Part shown: positions 34,997 through 42,336 of the stretch, one piece after another
Layout of the letters: each line of letters opens with the position of its first letter
Position numbering within the stretch: position 1 is the stretch's first letter
Source of the DNA: Solimonas sp041659605
GTDB taxonomy: Bacteria; Pseudomonadota; Gammaproteobacteria; Nevskiales; Nevskiaceae
DNA length: 64,000 nucleotides
Assembly (NCBI GenBank): GCA_041659605.1
Contig: JBAZXW010000012.1
Span: 1-64,000, forward strand
Direction: 5' to 3'
Position numbers and translations under genes: made by a program
The notes under the pieces: model-generated
The model's input: only the letters and a program-made list of their open reading frames with translations
What the model was told of the DNA's origin: nothing
The model's database searches: none

Positions 34997-36184
34997 CTAT
35001 TCGGTCAGCACGCGGAATTCGACGCGCCGGTTCTGCGCCCGACCTTCCTCGGTGTCGTTGTCGGCGATCGGAAATTCCTCGCCGTGGCCGGCGGTTTCGA
35101 GCCGGCTGCCGGAGATGCCGCGATCGATCAGGTAATTGCGCACCGAAGCGGCGCGCGCGACCGACAGATGCCGGTTGTAGGCGTCGCTACCCTTGGAATC
35201 GGTGTTGCCGATGATCTCGACACGCAGGTTCGGCTGGTTGCGCAGGCCCTCGGCGACACGGTCGAGCACGACGCGCGCATCGCGCATCAGCACCGCCGAA
35301 TCGAACTCGAAATGCACCGCCTTGAGCACGATGACCGTCTGCTCGCCGGACACGCAGCCGCTGGCATCGACCTTGAAGCCTGGCGGGGTCTGCGGACAGG
35401 CGTCCTGGGCATTGGGCACGCCGTCGCCGTCCTCGTCGAGCGGGCAGCCGTTGGCGTCGACCGCCGTGCCGGCCGGGGTGCCGGGGCACTGGTCGGTATC
35501 GTCGGCAACGCCATCGCCGTCGCTGTCTCCGGGGGCTGCAGCCTGTGCCGGGCAACCTTTCTCGTCCACCGGCACCGCGAACGGCGTATCGGGGCAGGCG
35601 TCGATGTCGTCGCTGACGCCGTCCTGGTCAAGATCGCCGATTGCCGGCGCAGTGCTGCCCAGGCTGTACTGCACGCCGAGGTTCACGCGGGCGTCGTAGA
35701 CCACGTCGTCGTCGGGAAACAGATCGCGATTGAAGATCGCGTAATAGCGCCCTTCGACGCGTCCCTTCAGTCGGCCGCTGCCGACCTGGAGGCCGAGGCC
35801 GACGTTGGCGAACGGCGAAAGCTGCTGATCGACGTAAATGTCCTCCCAGATGCCGCCCAGACCGCCGAGCGCGAATACGCCGATCAGCGGCGAGCCGCGC
35901 AGATAGCGCAGGCCCAGGCCCAGGCCGTAGGCGACATCGTGACCGCCGCCGCCTTCGAGTTCGGTACGCTGGCCGAAGGCGTCGAGTTCCATGCTCACGT
36001 GGTCGGCGACCGGCCGGCCGTAGACCAGCTGCCAGCCGGCGTCTTCCGCGGTGCCGCGGGCATCGTCGGGGATGACGTAACTGCCCATCGCGCTGACGTA
36101 ATCATCCCGGTCTGCGGCCACCGCGGCCGTGCAGGACAGGGCGGACAGCAGCAGCGCCAGCGCAGCGCGGGAGGCTCGGTTCAT
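34997..36184 (-). CDS. OmpA family protein with thrombospondin type 3 repeats (paralogue 2)
   Basis: The 395-residue protein has the same domain order as the paralogue downstream: signal peptide (LLLSALSCTAAVAAD), barrel (YVSAMGSYVIPDDARG), thrombospondin-3 repeats (DQDGVSDDIDACPDTPFA and two more) and a peptidoglycan-binding OmpA domain (HFEFDSAVLMRDARVVLD, GNTDSKGSDAYNRHLSVARA). The two are most similar in the C-terminal half and clearly arose by tandem duplication. Each has its own promoter-like motif. Confidence 0.92.
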   Translation of the reverse strand: MNRASRAALALLLSALSCTAAVAADRDDYVSAMGSYVIPDDARGTAEDAGWQLVYGRPVADHVSMELDAFGQRTELEGGGGHDVAYGLGLGLRYLRGSPLIGVFALGGLGGIWEDIYVDQQLSPFANVGLGLQVGSGRLKGRVEGRYYAIFNRDLFPDDDVVYDARVNLGVQYSLGSTAPAIGDLDQDGVSDDIDACPDTPFAVPVDEKGCPAQAAAPGDSDGDGVADDTDQCPGTPAGTAVDANGCPLDEDGDGVPNAQDACPQTPPGFKVDASGCVSGEQTVIVLKAVHFEFDSAVLMRDARVVLDRVAEGLRNQPNLRVEIIGNTDSKGSDAYNRHLSVARAASVRNYLIDRGISGSRLETAGHGEEFPIADNDTEEGRAQNRRVEFRVLTE

Positions 36185-36246
36185 CAGATACCCCAGGTGG
36201 ATCGTGTCTTCTGATCGAGGTTTCGCTCCGTCGATCAGCCTGCCCG

Positions 36247-36263
36247 TATATTACGCAACTTCA
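36247..36263 (-). promoter_or_regulatory. Shared promoter-like motif upstream of OmpA paralogue 2
   Basis: This is the second exact copy of tatattacgcaacttca, 63 bp upstream of the start, in the divergent gap with the prolyl oligopeptidase gene. On the minus strand TAATAT is a plausible -10 box. Confidence 0.55.
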
Positions 36264-36298
36264 TTCACCCCGCACCCGCGGACACTATCCGGCGTGAC

Positions 36299-38581
36299 AT
36301 GCACCCCAGAAAATTCGCGTTCGCCCTGGCATTCCTGCTGACGATGCCGACTGCGCATGCGCTTGCCGATACACAGGCGTACCCCGCCGCAAAGCGCGGC
36401 ACGGTGACGGACGACTATTTCGGCACCAAGGTCGCCGATCCGTACCGTTGGCTCGAAGACGTCGACGCGCCGGACACCCGCGCCTGGGTCGAGGCGCAGA
36501 ACGGGCTGAGCCTGCCGCTGCTGGCGCAGCTGCCGGACCGCGAGCCGATCCGCCAGCGCCTGACCGAACTGTGGAATTACGAGCGTTACGGCGCGGTGCA
36601 GAAGGTGGCCGGGCGCTACTTCTACAGCAGGAACGACGGCCTGCAGAACCAGTCCGTGCTCTATGTGCAGGATGGTTGGGACACTGCGCCGCGCGCGCTG
36701 CTCGACCCGAATCTGCTCGCCGCCGACGGCACCGTCGCACTGACCGACTACGAGGTTTCGCCGGATGGTCGCTGGCTGGCCTACGCGACCGCGGCCGCCG
36801 GTTCCGACTGGAACGAGTTTCGCGTGCGCGCCGTCGCCGACGGCAAGGACAACGATGACGTTCTGCGCCGCATCAAGTTTTCCAGCATCGCCTGGACAAA
36901 GGACGCGAAGGGTTTCTTCTATTCGCGTTATCCCAGTCCTGTGGGCAGTCCGGAGGGCGATGCGCCGAATGGCGCGAGCGCGGGCACCTTCGACGATCTG
37001 GCCAACCAGAAGCTCCACTACCACCGCGTTGGCACGCCGCAGAGCGACGACGTGCTGGTCTACGCGGTGCCCGAAGAACCGAAGTGGGGTTTCGTCCCGA
37101 AAGTCACCGACGACGGCCGCTATCTGATCATCACGATCTGGCGCGGCTCGGCCAACGAGTACCGCGTCCATGTGAAGGATCTCGGCGACCCGCTCAAGCC
37201 GCGGCTCGATGCGCCGGCACTTAAGCTGGTCGACGAATTCGCAGCCGAATATGCGCTGGCCGGCAGTGTCGGCTCGCGTCTGTATTTCCGCACCAACCTC
37301 GGCGTCGAACGCGGTCGCATCGTCGCGATTGATCTCGACAAGCCCGCGCGCGAGCACTGGATCAGCGTCGTGCCGGAACAGGCCGACACGCTGCAGCACG
37401 CGCTGTTCGCAGGCGACGGCATCGTCGCGCTGTACATGCACGACGCGACCTCGCGCCTGCGCCGCTACGCGCTCGACGGCAAGCCGGCGGGCGAGATCGC
37501 GCTGCCGGGCCTGGGCAGCGTGCCGGACTTGTCGCTGGGCGGCATCCAGATCAGCGGCAAGCCGGGCGCCGACGAACTGTTCTATGCATTCACCTCGTTC
37601 AGCCAGCCGGCAACCAATTACGTTTACGACCTGACACGCGGGCAGGGGCGCGTGCTGCAGCCGCTGAAACTCAACTTCGATCCGGCCGACTACGTCACCG
37701 AGCAGGTGTTCTACCCGTCCGCGGACGGCACCAAGATCCCGATGTTCATCACCTACCGCAAGGGTCTCAAGCGCGACAACGGCAATCCGACGCATCTCTA
37801 CGGATACGGCGGTTTCAAGATCGCGCTGACGCCGACCTTTTCGGTGCCCAACCTCGTGTGGATGGAGCGCGGCGGTGTGTTCGCGCAGGCCAATCTGCGC
37901 GGCGGCGGCGAGTTCGGCCGCGCCTGGCACGAGGCCGGGACCAAGGAACGCAAGCAGAACGTGTTCGACGACTTCGCCGCGGCGGCGAAGTACCTGATCA
38001 GCAACGGCTGGACCGCGACGCGGCATCTGGCGATCAGCGGACGTTCGAACGGCGGTCTGCTGGTCGGGGCGACCCTGAACCAGCATCCGGGTCTGTTCGC
38101 TGCGGCGCTGCCGGCGGTCGGCGTGATGGACATGCTGCGCTACCACCGGTTCACCATCGGCTGGGCCTGGGCCGGCGACTACGGCACCTCGGAAACGAAG
38201 GAAGGCTTCGACTACCTGCGCAAGTACTCGCCGGTGCACAACGTCAGGGCCGAAGAGCAGTACCCGGCGGTGCTGGTCACGACCGCCGATCACGACGACC
38301 GTGTCGTGCCGGGGCATTCGTACAAGTACACGGCTGCGCTGCAGGCGGCGCAGGCGGAGTTCCGGCGCAGCTGCAGCTCGATCAGGATCAACGAGGTCAT
38401 GCGCGTGGGCCCCGGTGAACCCGATGCGGCGGATCTGGCCGCGCAACAGTGTGCCGACGAGCACCCGATCCTGATCCGCATCGACGTCAAGGCCGGCCAC
38501 GGTGCCGGCAAGCCGATCGGCAAGCTGATCGAGGAAGAAGCCGACAAGCTCGCCTTCATGCGGCACTACACGGCGCGCTGA
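36299..38581 (+). CDS. Secreted prolyl oligopeptidase family serine peptidase (S9A)
   Basis: The 760-residue protein has a signal peptide (FAFALAFLLTMPTAHALA), an N-terminal seven-bladed propeller (starting DDYFGTKVADPYRWLEDVDA) and a C-terminal alpha/beta hydrolase domain. The catalytic triad is visible: Ser in SGRSNGGLLVG (about residue 582), Asp in TTADHDDRVVPGHS, and His in KAGHGAGKP. It should cut short peptides after proline in the periplasm. The full family length is present. Confidence 0.95.
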   Translation: MHPRKFAFALAFLLTMPTAHALADTQAYPAAKRGTVTDDYFGTKVADPYRWLEDVDAPDTRAWVEAQNGLSLPLLAQLPDREPIRQRLTELWNYERYGAVQKVAGRYFYSRNDGLQNQSVLYVQDGWDTAPRALLDPNLLAADGTVALTDYEVSPDGRWLAYATAAAGSDWNEFRVRAVADGKDNDDVLRRIKFSSIAWTKDAKGFFYSRYPSPVGSPEGDAPNGASAGTFDDLANQKLHYHRVGTPQSDDVLVYAVPEEPKWGFVPKVTDDGRYLIITIWRGSANEYRVHVKDLGDPLKPRLDAPALKLVDEFAAEYALAGSVGSRLYFRTNLGVERGRIVAIDLDKPAREHWISVVPEQADTLQHALFAGDGIVALYMHDATSRLRRYALDGKPAGEIALPGLGSVPDLSLGGIQISGKPGADELFYAFTSFSQPATNYVYDLTRGQGRVLQPLKLNFDPADYVTEQVFYPSADGTKIPMFITYRKGLKRDNGNPTHLYGYGGFKIALTPTFSVPNLVWMERGGVFAQANLRGGGEFGRAWHEAGTKERKQNVFDDFAAAAKYLISNGWTATRHLAISGRSNGGLLVGATLNQHPGLFAAALPAVGVMDMLRYHRFTIGWAWAGDYGTSETKEGFDYLRKYSPVHNVRAEEQYPAVLVTTADHDDRVVPGHSYKYTAALQAAQAEFRRSCSSIRINEVMRVGPGEPDAADLAAQQCADEHPILIRIDVKAGHGAGKPIGKLIEEEADKLAFMRHYTAR

Positions 38582-38741
38582 TCGCGTTTCCCGAAGTATT
38601 TCTTATCCATAAGACGCTGCGCAGAACGGTCACCCCGGTTTCCTGAAAGGGCGTATGGTGCCTGCGGGCCGGTACGTGCCATCTCATCCATGCCGTCCGG
38701 CCTTGTGTGTTTCCTGTCGGAAAACAACAAAGGAGTCGGAC

Positions 38742-39194
38742 ATGCGAAATTTCACGAAGCTTGCGGCGTTGATTCTGGGATTTGCGTCCTTTGCCGTGCG
38801 CGCGGACCTGGAGCCGTGGAAGGACTACGACATCAGCGAGTCCGTGTGGAGTGTGACCACGGTCAGGGTCGACTCGAACATGGGCGACGCCTATCTCGAA
38901 GGCCTGCGCGAAACCTGGGTGCCGGGAAACGAGATTTCCAAGAAGCTCGGCCAGATCGAGGATTACTGGATCTACTCCAGTGACCTGCCGGACAGCGGCG
39001 ACTTCAACCTCTTGCTGGTCGTCAAATTCAAGGACACTGACGCGCTGGCGCCGAACAAGGCGCGCTACGACGCGTTCATGAAAGCCTATACCAAGGATCG
39101 CTCGGACAAGGCGACGGCGAAGGCGCAGAAGGACTATCCGGGGATGCGCAAGCTGACCGGCAATTATCTGATGCGCGAGATCAAGTTCAAGTGA
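38742..39194 (+). CDS. Small exported protein of unknown function
   Basis: The 150-residue protein has a signal peptide (LAALILGFASFAVRAD) and a soluble domain with WSVTTVRVDSNMGDAYLEGL and WIYSSDLPDSGDFNLLLVVKF; the alternating strands and helices suggest a dimeric alpha/beta-barrel-like fold, but I do not recognise a family with confidence. The ATG follows an aggag site. It may share the transcript of the prolyl oligopeptidase 160 bp upstream. Confidence 0.7.
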   Translation: MRNFTKLAALILGFASFAVRADLEPWKDYDISESVWSVTTVRVDSNMGDAYLEGLRETWVPGNEISKKLGQIEDYWIYSSDLPDSGDFNLLLVVKFKDTDALAPNKARYDAFMKAYTKDRSDKATAKAQKDYPGMRKLTGNYLMREIKFK

Positions 39195-39217
39195 GCTGAA
39201 CCCATCGCGGAGGTGGA

Positions 39218-39283
39218 GTAGCCCGGGTGAAACCCGGGGCAACATCGGCTGTCGCCCGAATCCCCGGGCTGCGCCCGGGCTAC
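39218..39283. repeat. Dispersed palindromic repeat, copy B
   Basis: The 66-bp element has the same arms as copy A (gtagcccgggtgaaacccgggg / ccccgggctgcgcccgggctac) around a different centre. Its right half begins the 56-bp direct repeat that recurs at 41556. Confidence 0.85.
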
Positions 39284-39322
39284 ACGCCGCATCCCCGCTG
39301 AGTCGGTCCGCTGGATTGGCCG
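39267..39322. repeat. 56-bp direct repeat, left copy
   Basis: This stretch, from ggctgcgcccgggctacac to ctggattggccg, is identical base for base to 41556-41611. The two copies bracket the large Calx-beta gene. Confidence 0.9.
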
Positions 39323-39532
39323 TAGGTACCGACGTGATCGGTCCATGGCTGCGAACCGAAGCGGCACGGCTTCGTAGTGTCGTCCACCCCCGACAGCTCT
39401 CCCGTGGCGGTGGGGAGTAATACTCTTGGTAAACCCTCTCGTCCGTGGTGAGATACGCGTCGGTCGCTCGCGTGGGGCGCGGGCCAATCGAGCTGGTTGT
39501 TCCGGCTGAAAATTAGAGGCATTGGGGGGGCG
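39284..39532. other. Intergenic region before the Calx-beta gene
   Basis: Beyond the direct repeat this stretch holds no gene that I can support. It is less GC-biased than its surroundings, with AT-rich patches (ctgaaaattagaggc) near the start of the Calx-beta gene that could hold its promoter. Confidence 0.4.
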
Positions 39533-41590
39533 ATGCGAACTGCACGGGCGATACTCGCCGCCGCGGCATACCTTGGCTTTTTCTGCAGTTGTTCGACATG
39601 GGCGCTTGAGCCTGGTGACTTTCGCGCACCAGCGCAGCAGTTCGACAGCGACTCCGGGCTGGACGTCATACGCCCGAACGTAGCGGGCTCGGCAACCGGA
39701 GACGTCGTCGTCGGCTGGGCAGAGTATCCGCGGCAGGACTCTGGGGACTCGCCTGCTGGCTTCGTTCGCTTCTTCCGCGCCGACGGCAATCCGCGAGGTG
39801 AGCAGCAGCGTCTTTATTACGGCGCCCCCGATACGCTGTACTCGGAGACCGACGTTGGCATCGACGATTCCGGCGTCTCGACGGCGACCTGGATATCCAC
39901 TTATATCGGCGGAGGCCAGCACGTCCCGACGTTGCGCTACCAACGCTTCACGCGTGACGGCGCCGCGCTGTCTCCGCCGGACAGCATCGATCTGAGGGAT
40001 GCGGCCGTCAGTCCTCCGCATCTGGCCGTATCCGCTGGGGGTGACGCGATCATCGTGTGGCGGCAGACGTCCTTTTCGTCAAACATCCCGGAGATCCGAG
40101 CCTTCCGTCTCGACAAGAACGGCAACGTCGCCGGTGCGCCATTCACGATCGTCACCCTGCCCGCTGGATCGGCATATCCCTTGCCAGCAGTTGCGATGGA
40201 CGCGACCGGCAACGCGGTCGTCGTCTGGCGGACGGGGAGCAACATCTATGCCCGACGCATCCGCGTGGATGGAACGACGAGCAGCATTGCGCAAGTCAAC
40301 ACGACCGAGGCCGACGCACGCGGCACGCCCGACGTCGGCGTGGACCGCGAAGGTGGTTTCACCGTGACGTGGATCGGTACGTCCGGTGAAAGTGTAATGC
40401 GCCGTCGCTACGGGCCGGGTGGCGGGGCGCTCGAAACGGAAGTCGAAATCTTTGCCGGATTGTCGCTGTCCCCTTCGATCGGCACGGATGCGGATGGCGA
40501 CACGGTGATTGCCTGGGGCGCCGACAGCTTCACGCGGCTTGTCGCACAGACGTTCGACGCGCAGGGTTTAGCCACAGCGCCTGCCGTAGTCGTCGCCGAG
40601 TCGGACCGCGAGGTTGTCGAACGACCGAGAGTTGCGGTCGACGGCGACGGCGATGCTGTGTTCGCCTGGCAATTCACGTTGCTTGGGGATAACGGCAGCG
40701 GAGTGCGAAACGGCTTCATTCGCAGGTCTGTCGGCCCCGAAAGTGTGGACCTTGCCGTCTCGGTCAGCGACGGACAAGCTGAAGCAGCTGCCGCCAGCGG
40801 ATCGACGTACACCGTTTCGGTGCGGAACACGCACGCGGTCGCGTCGCCCGGCGTCGGCCAAGCCGATGGGGTGGTGCTCCAACTCGCTGCGCCGGCGGAA
40901 CCGCAGGCCCTGTCCGGCACAGCGACCGACAGTTGGGAATGCGCGGGCACCCAGACGCTCGAATGTACCCTGGCTGAGCCCCTCGCTGCGGGCGCCGAAG
41001 CGCGCCTGACGTTGGTACTAACCCGGCCCGACGATGATTGCCAGCAGGCTCAGACGACGGCATCGATCGCTGCTGCGCAGTTCGATGCCGGCACCGCGAA
41101 CAACGCAGCGGTCGACACGACCCTGGTCGGTAAGCCCGGAACGATCGAATTCGACAGCTCCGCACTATCGGCTCGGGAAGATGTCTCGCCGTTGCAGATC
41201 GGCGTGCGCAGATCCGGCGGTTGCCTCGGCGATATTTCTGTCGCCTACGCGACCGAAGACGTTTCGACAGAGTCAGGGTTCGACTTCGTTGGCGGCGAAA
41301 GTTTCACGTTCCCCAGCGGCGAGACACAGCTCCGGTTGCCAATCGACATCGTGGACGACGCCGATGGAGAGGCCACCGAAACCTTCGACGTCGTGCTGAC
41401 TTCGGCCTCGAACGGGGCCTCAGTCGGTGAGCAATCCCGAACAACCGTATCCATCATGGACGACGATGGCAGCGGCGGCGGTGCGTTCTCGTTGCATCTG
41501 CTTCTGTTCCTGGTGGGCGTCGCCCTCGTCCGACTGGATGTTCGGACGTGCGGCTGGCTGCGCCCGGGCTACACGCCGCATCCCCGCTGA
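39533..41590 (+). CDS. Large secreted Calx-beta protein with a GlyGly-CTERM-like tail
   Basis: The 685-residue protein has a signal peptide (ILAAAAYLGFFCSCSTWA), a long region of beta-propeller-like repeats (DVIRPNVAGSATGDVVVGW; GNAVVVWRTGSNIYARRI; GDAVFAWQFT), a DUF11-like domain (about 405-530) and a Calx-beta domain (about 535-645, ending SIMDDDG). The tail GSGGGAFSLHLLLFLVGVALVRL resembles a GlyGly-CTERM sorting signal cut by rhombosortase. The last 12 residues and the stop are encoded by a 56-bp repeat that also lies upstream. Codon use looks less GC-biased than in neighbours, which hints at transfer. Confidence 0.8.
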   Translation: MRTARAILAAAAYLGFFCSCSTWALEPGDFRAPAQQFDSDSGLDVIRPNVAGSATGDVVVGWAEYPRQDSGDSPAGFVRFFRADGNPRGEQQRLYYGAPDTLYSETDVGIDDSGVSTATWISTYIGGGQHVPTLRYQRFTRDGAALSPPDSIDLRDAAVSPPHLAVSAGGDAIIVWRQTSFSSNIPEIRAFRLDKNGNVAGAPFTIVTLPAGSAYPLPAVAMDATGNAVVVWRTGSNIYARRIRVDGTTSSIAQVNTTEADARGTPDVGVDREGGFTVTWIGTSGESVMRRRYGPGGGALETEVEIFAGLSLSPSIGTDADGDTVIAWGADSFTRLVAQTFDAQGLATAPAVVVAESDREVVERPRVAVDGDGDAVFAWQFTLLGDNGSGVRNGFIRRSVGPESVDLAVSVSDGQAEAAAASGSTYTVSVRNTHAVASPGVGQADGVVLQLAAPAEPQALSGTATDSWECAGTQTLECTLAEPLAAGAEARLTLVLTRPDDDCQQAQTTASIAAAQFDAGTANNAAVDTTLVGKPGTIEFDSSALSAREDVSPLQIGVRRSGGCLGDISVAYATEDVSTESGFDFVGGESFTFPSGETQLRLPIDIVDDADGEATETFDVVLTSASNGASVGEQSRTTVSIMDDDGSGGGAFSLHLLLFLVGVALVRLDVRTCGWLRPGYTPHPR

Positions 41591-41611
41591 GTCGGTCCGC
41601 TGGATTGGCCG
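41556..41611. repeat. 56-bp direct repeat, right copy
   Basis: This is the perfect second copy of 39267-39322. It contains the last codons and stop of the Calx-beta gene and ends shortly before the TetR gene. Confidence 0.9.
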
Positions 41612-41654
41612 CAGCGACATCAGTAAACGACGGTTCAGCCTTGCTGCGTACGCT

Positions 41655-41687
41655 GGCGTATGGATAGAGTGATTCCGCCCATACGCC
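41655..41687. promoter_or_regulatory. Inverted repeat, likely TetR operator
   Basis: Perfect nine-base arms ggcgtatgg and ccatacgcc, 15 bp apart, end 15 bp before the TetR gene start. Size and place fit a site for autoregulation. Confidence 0.55.
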
Positions 41688-41702
41688 TGCGCATGTCGTT
41701 GC

Positions 41703-42317
41703 ATGAAGCCTGCTGCTCCCGCTACTGAAGCCCGCCAGAACCTGACCGTCGAGGATTGGGCGCGCGCCGCGCTCGACACGATGGCCGGCGGTGGCCTTGA
41801 TGCGGTCGCGGTGGAGCCGCTGGCGCGCCAGCTCGGCGTCACCAAGGGCAGCTTCTACTGGCACTTTGCCAATCGCGAAGCGCTGCTGCGCGCGGCGCTG
41901 GAGCTGTGGGAGCGGCGCGAGACTGCGGACGTGCTTGCGCGCGTCGGCGACGAAGCCGATCCCTACGAGCGCATCGTCAAGGTCTTCAAGGAAGCCAACG
42001 CCGGATACCGCTCCGGGCGTCTGTATCTGGCGATCGCCGCCGCCGAGGACCATCCCTTGGTCAGCGAGTTTGTGCGCCGCGTGTCGGAACGGCGCATGGC
42101 CTATCTGGTCGAATGTTACGAGGCGCTCGGATTCGACCCCGCGCGCGCGCAGCATTGGGCGCGCTTCGCCTATGCCACTTTCATGGGCAATCTGCAGATC
42201 CGCCGCGACACGCCGCAGCTGATGCCCACCGGCGCGCCGTTCAATGAATATCTGAAGTTGATGATCAAGACGCTCATTCCGCGCGACGGCTTAGAACGCC
42301 CGCCCGCGGTGAGCTGA
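41703..42317 (+). CDS. TetR/AcrR family transcriptional regulator
   Basis: The 204-residue protein has an N-terminal TetR HTH (ARAALDTMAGGGLDAVAVEP, then LARQLGVTKGSFYWHFANRE, residues about 15-65) and a variable C-terminal ligand domain. It ends 19 bp before the fadE start on the same strand, so it probably controls fadE and itself, with a fatty acyl-CoA or related compound as the likely ligand (inference from context). Confidence 0.9.
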   Translation: MKPAAPATEARQNLTVEDWARAALDTMAGGGLDAVAVEPLARQLGVTKGSFYWHFANREALLRAALELWERRETADVLARVGDEADPYERIVKVFKEANAGYRSGRLYLAIAAAEDHPLVSEFVRRVSERRMAYLVECYEALGFDPARAQHWARFAYATFMGNLQIRRDTPQLMPTGAPFNEYLKLMIKTLIPRDGLERPPAVS

Positions 42318-42336
42318 CTTTTTTGCGGAGAGACTC

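Noticed and set aside
33538..39283. Possible CRISPR-like repeat set
   Set aside because: Only two full palindromes about 5.7 kb apart with genes between; no regular spacers and no cas genes.
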